NCBI GenBank assembly: GCA_015295885.1 | Contig: DVEE01000470.1 | Coordinates: 1-9,574 of the forward strand | Reading direction: 5' to 3' | DNA from: Leptolyngbyaceae cyanobacterium M65_K2018_010 | GTDB taxonomy: Bacteria > Cyanobacteriota > Cyanobacteriia > Phormidesmidales > Phormidesmidaceae | DNA: 9,574 nucleotides | Shown here: positions 6,281 to 9,574 of the stretch, piece by piece | How the letters are laid out: the number at the start of each line of letters is the position of its first letter | Position numbering within the stretch: position 1 is the stretch's first letter | Translations under genes and position numbers: made by a program | Notes under the pieces: generated by a model | What the model was told of the DNA's origin: nothing | Databases searched by the model: none | Seen by the model: the letters and a program-made list of their open reading frames with translations, nothing else

Positions 6281-6312
6281 CCAGTTCAGTGGGGGGCTGA
6301 GCTCCCATCTGG
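6281..6312 (+). other. hairpin just after psbK
   Basis: GGGGGC pairs with GCTCCC (one G-T) around a TGA loop, and CCAG (6281-6284) with CTGG (6309-6312) can close an outer stem. It begins 2 nt after the psbK stop and lacks a T-run, so it is more likely a 3' stabilising structure than a terminator. Confidence 0.4.
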
Positions 6313-6415
6313 GCGGAGCCAACCCGGAGGATCTGGAAAGGAGCTAGGGCTTTTCCCTGGCTGCAGGTCAGGCTCAGGGCCAGTGATAGGTCCAGTTCCA
6401 GGAATTGATTGGGTG

Positions 6416-6443
6416 GGGCTGTCGTTCAGGCGACGGCCCTTTT
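6416..6443 (+). terminator. intrinsic terminator after psbK
   Basis: GGGCTGTCG (6416-6424) pairs with CGACGGCCC (6431-6439), a 9-bp stem with one T-G wobble and a 6-nt loop. It is followed directly by TTTT and a further T-rich stretch (6451-6454). It lies 138 nt after psbK and 35 nt before the next gene, insulating the two. Confidence 0.75.
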
Positions 6444-6477
6444 CGTTACTTTTTAAGTAGCATGACCTTAGGGTGTC

Positions 6478-7086
6478 TTGGCTCAACTACCCTGGCCCTC
6501 CGGTTCAACCCTATTGTTCGCCTTGAACCATCTTCACCTGCGCACTTACATTGCTTTTCGCTTAGTCGGCCATCGCCTGGTCACAGCGGCAACCACCCTA
6601 CCCGGCTGGCCAGACTGGGGCCGGGCCTTGGCCCTAACAACGGCCTTTTCGGCTGTTGTTTTACCGTTGGGTTTGCTGGGCCACTGGCTCACCCTAACCC
6701 TAGCCCCCCTGTCCAGCCTGGGCAGTCTCAAGCTAGCCCTGCGCGTTTTCCTGGCGCCTGCCTTGCTAGAAGAAGGGTTTTGGCGGGTGTTACTCCTGCC
6801 CCATAAGACCGAAAGGATCAGCGATCGCCGCCGCTGGATCCTGGCCTTGCTGGTGCTCGTTCTGTTTGTGCTGATGCACCTGTTCAGTAGTTTCACCGTC
6901 TACCCCAACGGATTCCCTACCTTTACCCAGCCTCTATTTCTGCTGTCAGCGGCCCTGCTGGGGCTAGTGTGCACCCTGGCCTACTGGCAATCGGGTTCGG
7001 TCTGGGTGTCCGTGGCCATCCACTGGGTCGTGGTGTTTACCTGGCTAATGTTTTTCGGCGGGTATGGGCAGTTGCAACTGACTTAG
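6478..7086 (+). CDS. CPBP (Abi/Rce1-type) intramembrane protease family protein
   Basis: A 202-residue polytopic membrane protein with the motifs of the CPBP glutamic protease family: EEGFWR (E98, E99, R103), FVLMH (F130, H134) and a third histidine, H182, in a C-terminal helix. Hydrophobic segments lie near 50-77, 86-108, 119-136, 152-170 and 174-194. The usual third motif is HxxxN; here the position four after H182 is Phe. Members cleave prenylated proteins or peptides or act in bacteriocin self-immunity, and the substrate here is unknown. The start is not an ATG. A stop at 6469 in the same frame leaves TTG 6478 as the first option, with TTG 6514 and 6523 as alternatives. AGGG at 6470-6473 is a weak ribosome binding site. 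The gene stands alone, after the psbK terminator and 170 bp before the exonuclease gene. Confidence 0.85.
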   Translation: MAQLPWPSGSTLLFALNHLHLRTYIAFRLVGHRLVTAATTLPGWPDWGRALALTTAFSAVVLPLGLLGHWLTLTLAPLSSLGSLKLALRVFLAPALLEEGFWRVLLLPHKTERISDRRRWILALLVLVLFVLMHLFSSFTVYPNGFPTFTQPLFLLSAALLGLVCTLAYWQSGSVWVSVAIHWVVVFTWLMFFGGYGQLQLT

Positions 7087-7256
7087 GCACCGGGCTAGCG
7101 CCAGGAGCAGTTGGGGGGATCGCCGTGGTTCGTCCCCACTCTTCCTAGGGCCACAAAAGCTGAATGACAGCCTTAAAGTTTTGGGCAGTCTAGACCTAGC
7201 CCCGCCATCTAGCCGGTTCTTTGCTATCGACCAGCCAACGTTGAAGGGATGAAACT

Positions 7257-8153
7257 ATGTTTAAGTCGGTGGGCCCTCGGGTTTGTGCCTTTGATTTGGA
7301 ATGGGTGCCCGACCCTAAATCGGGCCGGCGAGTGTACCATCTGCCCGATAGCATGCCCGATCAGGAGGTTTTCCAGGTCATGTGGGAAAAGGGCGGCGCT
7401 ACCCCAGAAAAGCCTCGCCCCTATCTGAAAACGGCCCTATGCCGGGTAGTTTCCGTAGCGGCGGTGATTCGAGAACAAACCGCCAGGGGCGATATCACCC
7501 TACGCCTGACCAGCTTGCCGAAGCAACCGGACCAACCGATGGCCGAGGGAGACTTGATCGCCACGTTTCTGGCCTACGTGGGTCGGCAAAAACCCCAGCT
7601 CATTGGGTTTAACTCCCACACCTCCGATCTACCGATTTTGCTGCAGCGGGGCATTGCAGCGGGTATTACGGCCGCCGACTTTTGCCAACGACCGGATAAA
7701 CCTTGGGCTGGCACGGATTATTTTGCTCGCCACAGCCAGGCCCATATTGACCTGAAGGATCTGCTCAGCGGTTGGGGCATTGGCACCCCCTCCCTGCACG
7801 AGTTGGCCTCCGTCATGGGCATTCCCGGCAAAATCGGTACCGATGGCAGCACCGTTGTAGACCTCTGGGTGGAGGGCAATCTGCGCGCCATTGTGGCCTA
7901 CAACCAGTACGATGCTCTCACCACCTACCTGGTCTGGTTACGGACCGCTTTGTTTGCGGGCTTTTTTACGCCGGCACAATATCAGGTCGAAGAGCAGCGA
8001 GTGAGGGATTTGATCCACAGCCGTATGGCCCAGGGGGAGGAGCATTTGACCCGCTATCTCGACCAGTGGAACCAAGGGCAGCGGCGATCGCCCGATTTAA
8101 ACCCTGACCCAGAGTCGGCAGCTACCCCGGATGCCATGATTGAGGCCGCTTAA
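7257..8153 (+). CDS. predicted 3'-5' exonuclease related to the PolB proofreading domain
   Basis: This 298-residue protein shows a DEDDy exonuclease core: FDLEW (D13, E15), IGFNSHTSDLPIL (D124) and YNQYD (Y215, D219). These residues bind two metal ions that drive 3'-5' hydrolysis of DNA or RNA. No polymerase domain follows; the C-terminus (about 270-298) is polar and Pro/Asp-rich and probably disordered. The layout matches the stand-alone exonucleases related to the proofreading domain of family B polymerases (COG3298). ATG 7257 is well supported by GAAGGGA at 7243-7249, 7 nt upstream. Exonuclease III lies 191 bp downstream on the same strand, so a role in DNA repair is reasonable but inferred. 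Confidence 0.88.
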   Translation: MFKSVGPRVCAFDLEWVPDPKSGRRVYHLPDSMPDQEVFQVMWEKGGATPEKPRPYLKTALCRVVSVAAVIREQTARGDITLRLTSLPKQPDQPMAEGDLIATFLAYVGRQKPQLIGFNSHTSDLPILLQRGIAAGITAADFCQRPDKPWAGTDYFARHSQAHIDLKDLLSGWGIGTPSLHELASVMGIPGKIGTDGSTVVDLWVEGNLRAIVAYNQYDALTTYLVWLRTALFAGFFTPAQYQVEEQRVRDLIHSRMAQGEEHLTRYLDQWNQGQRRSPDLNPDPESAATPDAMIEAA

Positions 8154-8228
8154 CCTACAGCCGTGAAGGAGTGAGTTGGGTCGGGTCAGACGAATGGACC
8201 CCTGACCTGGGGAGACTGGCATTCATCC

Positions 8229-8281
8229 CCCGGCGGGTGGCTCAGCCTCTGCCTTTCGCTATGGTGGCCCACCCCGCTGGG
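8229..8281 (+). other. long imperfect stem-loop upstream of exonuclease III
   Basis: CCCGGCGGGTGG (8229-8240) can pair with CCACCCCGCTGGG (8269-8281), 12 bp with one bulge and one G-T, around a 28-nt loop. There is no T-run, so it is not a standard terminator. It sits directly before a perfect Shine-Dalgarno-like sequence in the gap between two genes. Confidence 0.4.
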
Positions 8282-8282
8282 C

Positions 8283-8293
8283 AGGAGGTGATC
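8283..8293 (+). promoter_or_regulatory. orphan perfect Shine-Dalgarno-like sequence
   Basis: AGGAGGTGATC is fully complementary to the anti-Shine-Dalgarno end of bacterial 16S rRNA. The exonuclease III ATG is about 50 nt further on, too far for direct use. No start codon with a useful frame lies within 12 nt; the nearest in-frame codons run into TAA at 8306. Confidence 0.4.
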
Positions 8294-8344
8294 TCCAACT
8301 GGGGTTAAGCTAAAAGACTGTGATGCTTGCTACCCCAACTGCCC

Positions 8345-9130
8345 ATGAAAGTTGCCACCTGGAACGTCAACTCGATTCGCTCCCGCCTCGACCATACGCG
8401 GCAATGGCTCCAGAGCAATCCGGTGGATGTGCTGTGTCTCCAAGAGACGAAGGTGGTCGATGAAGATTTTCCTACCCCGGCCTTTGAAGAGCTAGGCTAC
8501 ATTCCCTACGTCTATGGCCAAAAATCCTACAACGGTGTGGCTTTAATCAGTCGTCAACCCATGGCAGCGGTGCAGCGAGGCTTTTCGTCGGTACTGGGGG
8601 CCGACCGAGTGGGGAATTTAGATGATCAAAAGCGAGTGATCGCCGGCCGTTACGGTGATGTGTACATCGTTAACCTTTACGTTCCCAATGGCAATGCCGT
8701 CGGGAGCGACAAGTACGCCTACAAGCTCTCCTGGTTGGACTGTCTGAGAGACTATCTCGCGGCTTTGCTAGAGCAGCATCCTCGGTTGAACGTGTGCGGA
8801 GACTTCAACATCGCCCCAGAGGACAAGGACATTTACAACGCCGACGATAAAACCAATCACATTATGGCTTCGCCGGCGGAGCGAGAAGCGCTGCAAAAGG
8901 TGTTAGCCGTGGGTTTAGCCGATGGCTTTCGCAAATTTACCGACGAGGGAGGCCACTTTAGCTGGTGGGACTATCGGGCTGGATCCTTTCGCCGCAATTT
9001 GGGCTGGCGCATTGACCATCACTACCTCTCAGCCCCCCTTTACGACCGCGCCACCGCCTGTACCATTGATATTGAACCCCGGCGCTGGGATAAACCCAGC
9101 GATCATACCCCGGTGATTCTAGAGTTTTGA
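8345..9130 (+). CDS. xthA: exonuclease III / AP endonuclease
   Basis: This Mg2+-dependent enzyme cuts the DNA backbone 5' of abasic sites and removes 3' blocking groups, with 3'-5' exonuclease activity, in base excision repair. From the chosen ATG the protein has 261 residues, near the usual 255-270. The family residues are in place: N7 (TWNVNS), E34 (LQETK), Y112 (YVPNG), D153 and N155 (GDFNIAPED), D224 (WRIDHHY), and D253/H254 (SDHTPVI). ATG 8345 gives the standard start MKVATWNVNS; a TTG at 8327 would add six residues not typical of the family. No Shine-Dalgarno is close to the ATG. The gene follows a 3'-5' exonuclease gene and precedes a probable helicase gene, all on the same strand. Confidence 0.96.
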   Translation: MKVATWNVNSIRSRLDHTRQWLQSNPVDVLCLQETKVVDEDFPTPAFEELGYIPYVYGQKSYNGVALISRQPMAAVQRGFSSVLGADRVGNLDDQKRVIAGRYGDVYIVNLYVPNGNAVGSDKYAYKLSWLDCLRDYLAALLEQHPRLNVCGDFNIAPEDKDIYNADDKTNHIMASPAEREALQKVLAVGLADGFRKFTDEGGHFSWWDYRAGSFRRNLGWRIDHHYLSAPLYDRATACTIDIEPRRWDKPSDHTPVILEF

Positions 9131-9347
9131 GGTTGTGGGGCAGGTCGAGGGTGCCCTGGGGATGAACTGGGTTCTAGGGCTTGGCCCTGAAAGCTAGGGA
9201 GCCAGGCGAAGGGGTAAGATAAAAAGGCTGAGCCGCGGCCTGGTCGGGGCACTTTCTAGCCCCTGGAGTTGATGCTACTGAAAAGCTTCGGAAGCCGCTG
9301 AGGGCAGATTTTTCTAGAGATTTTGAGCGAGTCAGTGATCTAGGTTA

Positions 9348-9574
9348 ATGGCAACACTACACATTGGTTGGTTCCCTCAGACTCAGCGGTTTTTACTCTG
9401 GGGCGAAGCCTGGAAGCCATTACCTTCGGATGGGTTTGGGGCCTGGGATGACGTTCATCTCCATCCCTACGCGATCGCCCAGGCGGAGCTAGCCTCTCTT
9501 CTGACTCGCTTGCAGCAACTCATTCTGGGCAAAGGTGAGACTCAGACCTTGCTCCCCCCGGCCCTAATGGCCTT
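9348..9574 (+). CDS. probable SNF2-family helicase, N-terminal fragment (runs off the window)
   Basis: Seventy-five codons are visible, starting MATLHIGWFPQTQ and continuing through WGEAW (18-22) and HPYAIAQAELASLL. This pattern, a short strand-rich start with LH..W and WGE.W, resembles the N-terminus of the large cyanobacterial SNF2 (DEAD/DEAH-like) helicases. These carry an N-terminal helicase-associated region before the ATPase motor. The Walker motifs would lie well beyond the window, so the assignment rests on the N-terminal pattern alone. A -10-like TAAGAT lies at 9215-9220 and would give a leader of about 120 nt. No strong ribosome binding site precedes the ATG. Confidence 0.6.
   Translation, partial: MATLHIGWFPQTQRFLLWGEAWKPLPSDGFGAWDDVHLHPYAIAQAELASLLTRLQQLILGKGETQTLLPPALMA

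Noticed and set aside
7108..7140. Possible GGGG/CCCC hairpin after the CPBP gene
   Set aside because: The pairing needs a bulge and there is no T-run, so termination is not supported.
8327..8344. TTG start six codons upstream of xthA ATG
   Set aside because: The family starts at MKVATWN, and no ribosome binding site supports the TTG.
9176..9188. AGGGC-TTG-GCCCT hairpin after xthA as a terminator
   Set aside because: The stem is only 5 bp and no T-run follows.
1..9574. Mobile elements, CRISPR arrays, phage or toxin-antitoxin genes
   Set aside because: None seen: no transposase or integrase frames, no regularly spaced repeats, and all sizeable frames are accounted for.

Overview
The window looks like a piece of a cyanobacterial chromosome. 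It carries a photosystem II subunit gene (psbK) and the ATPase/VWA subunit of magnesium chelatase (chlD). It also has nine exact copies of the HIP1 octamer GCGATCGC, a word strongly over-represented in many cyanobacterial genomes. The genus cannot be settled from the sequence alone. All recognised genes are chromosomal housekeeping or stress genes. I saw no transposase, integrase, phage gene, CRISPR array, tRNA or rRNA.

Left part (1-2400): the 3' end of an alpha/beta hydrolase gene (+) runs into the 3' end of an unrecognised five-helix membrane protein gene (-), and the two coding ends overlap by 54 bp. Next come a cluster of GC-rich dyads and a good intrinsic terminator for the following gene, a Prx5/type II peroxiredoxin (-). 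Divergent from the peroxiredoxin is a Fur-family regulator (+) with all five PerR metal ligands and both structural CxxC pairs. The 244-bp region between them holds a perfect 11-1-11 palindrome of Fur-box geometry lying across the -10 element of the peroxiredoxin promoter. This is a self-contained peroxide-sensing module.

Middle (2640-6443): chlD (-) is convergent with perR and divergent from tgt (+). tgt encodes the queuosine tRNA-guanine transglycosylase and is followed by psbK. An extended -10 for psbK overlaps the tgt stop codon, and psbK is followed by its own hairpins and a clear intrinsic terminator. psbK is thus probably transcribed mainly as a short independent unit.

Right part (6478-9574): all genes lie on the + strand. 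They are a CPBP-family membrane protease with a TTG start, a DEDDy 3'-5' exonuclease related to the PolB proofreading domain, exonuclease III (AP endonuclease), and the first 75 codons of a probable SNF2-family helicase. The last three are all nucleic-acid enzymes, but the gaps between them (about 190-220 bp) mean a single operon is not proven.

I found no convincing new multi-gene system. The observations most worth a second look are regulatory: the operator between prx and perR, the tgt/psbK promoter-stop overlap, the competing dyads at 995-1045, and an orphan perfect Shine-Dalgarno sequence upstream of exonuclease III.
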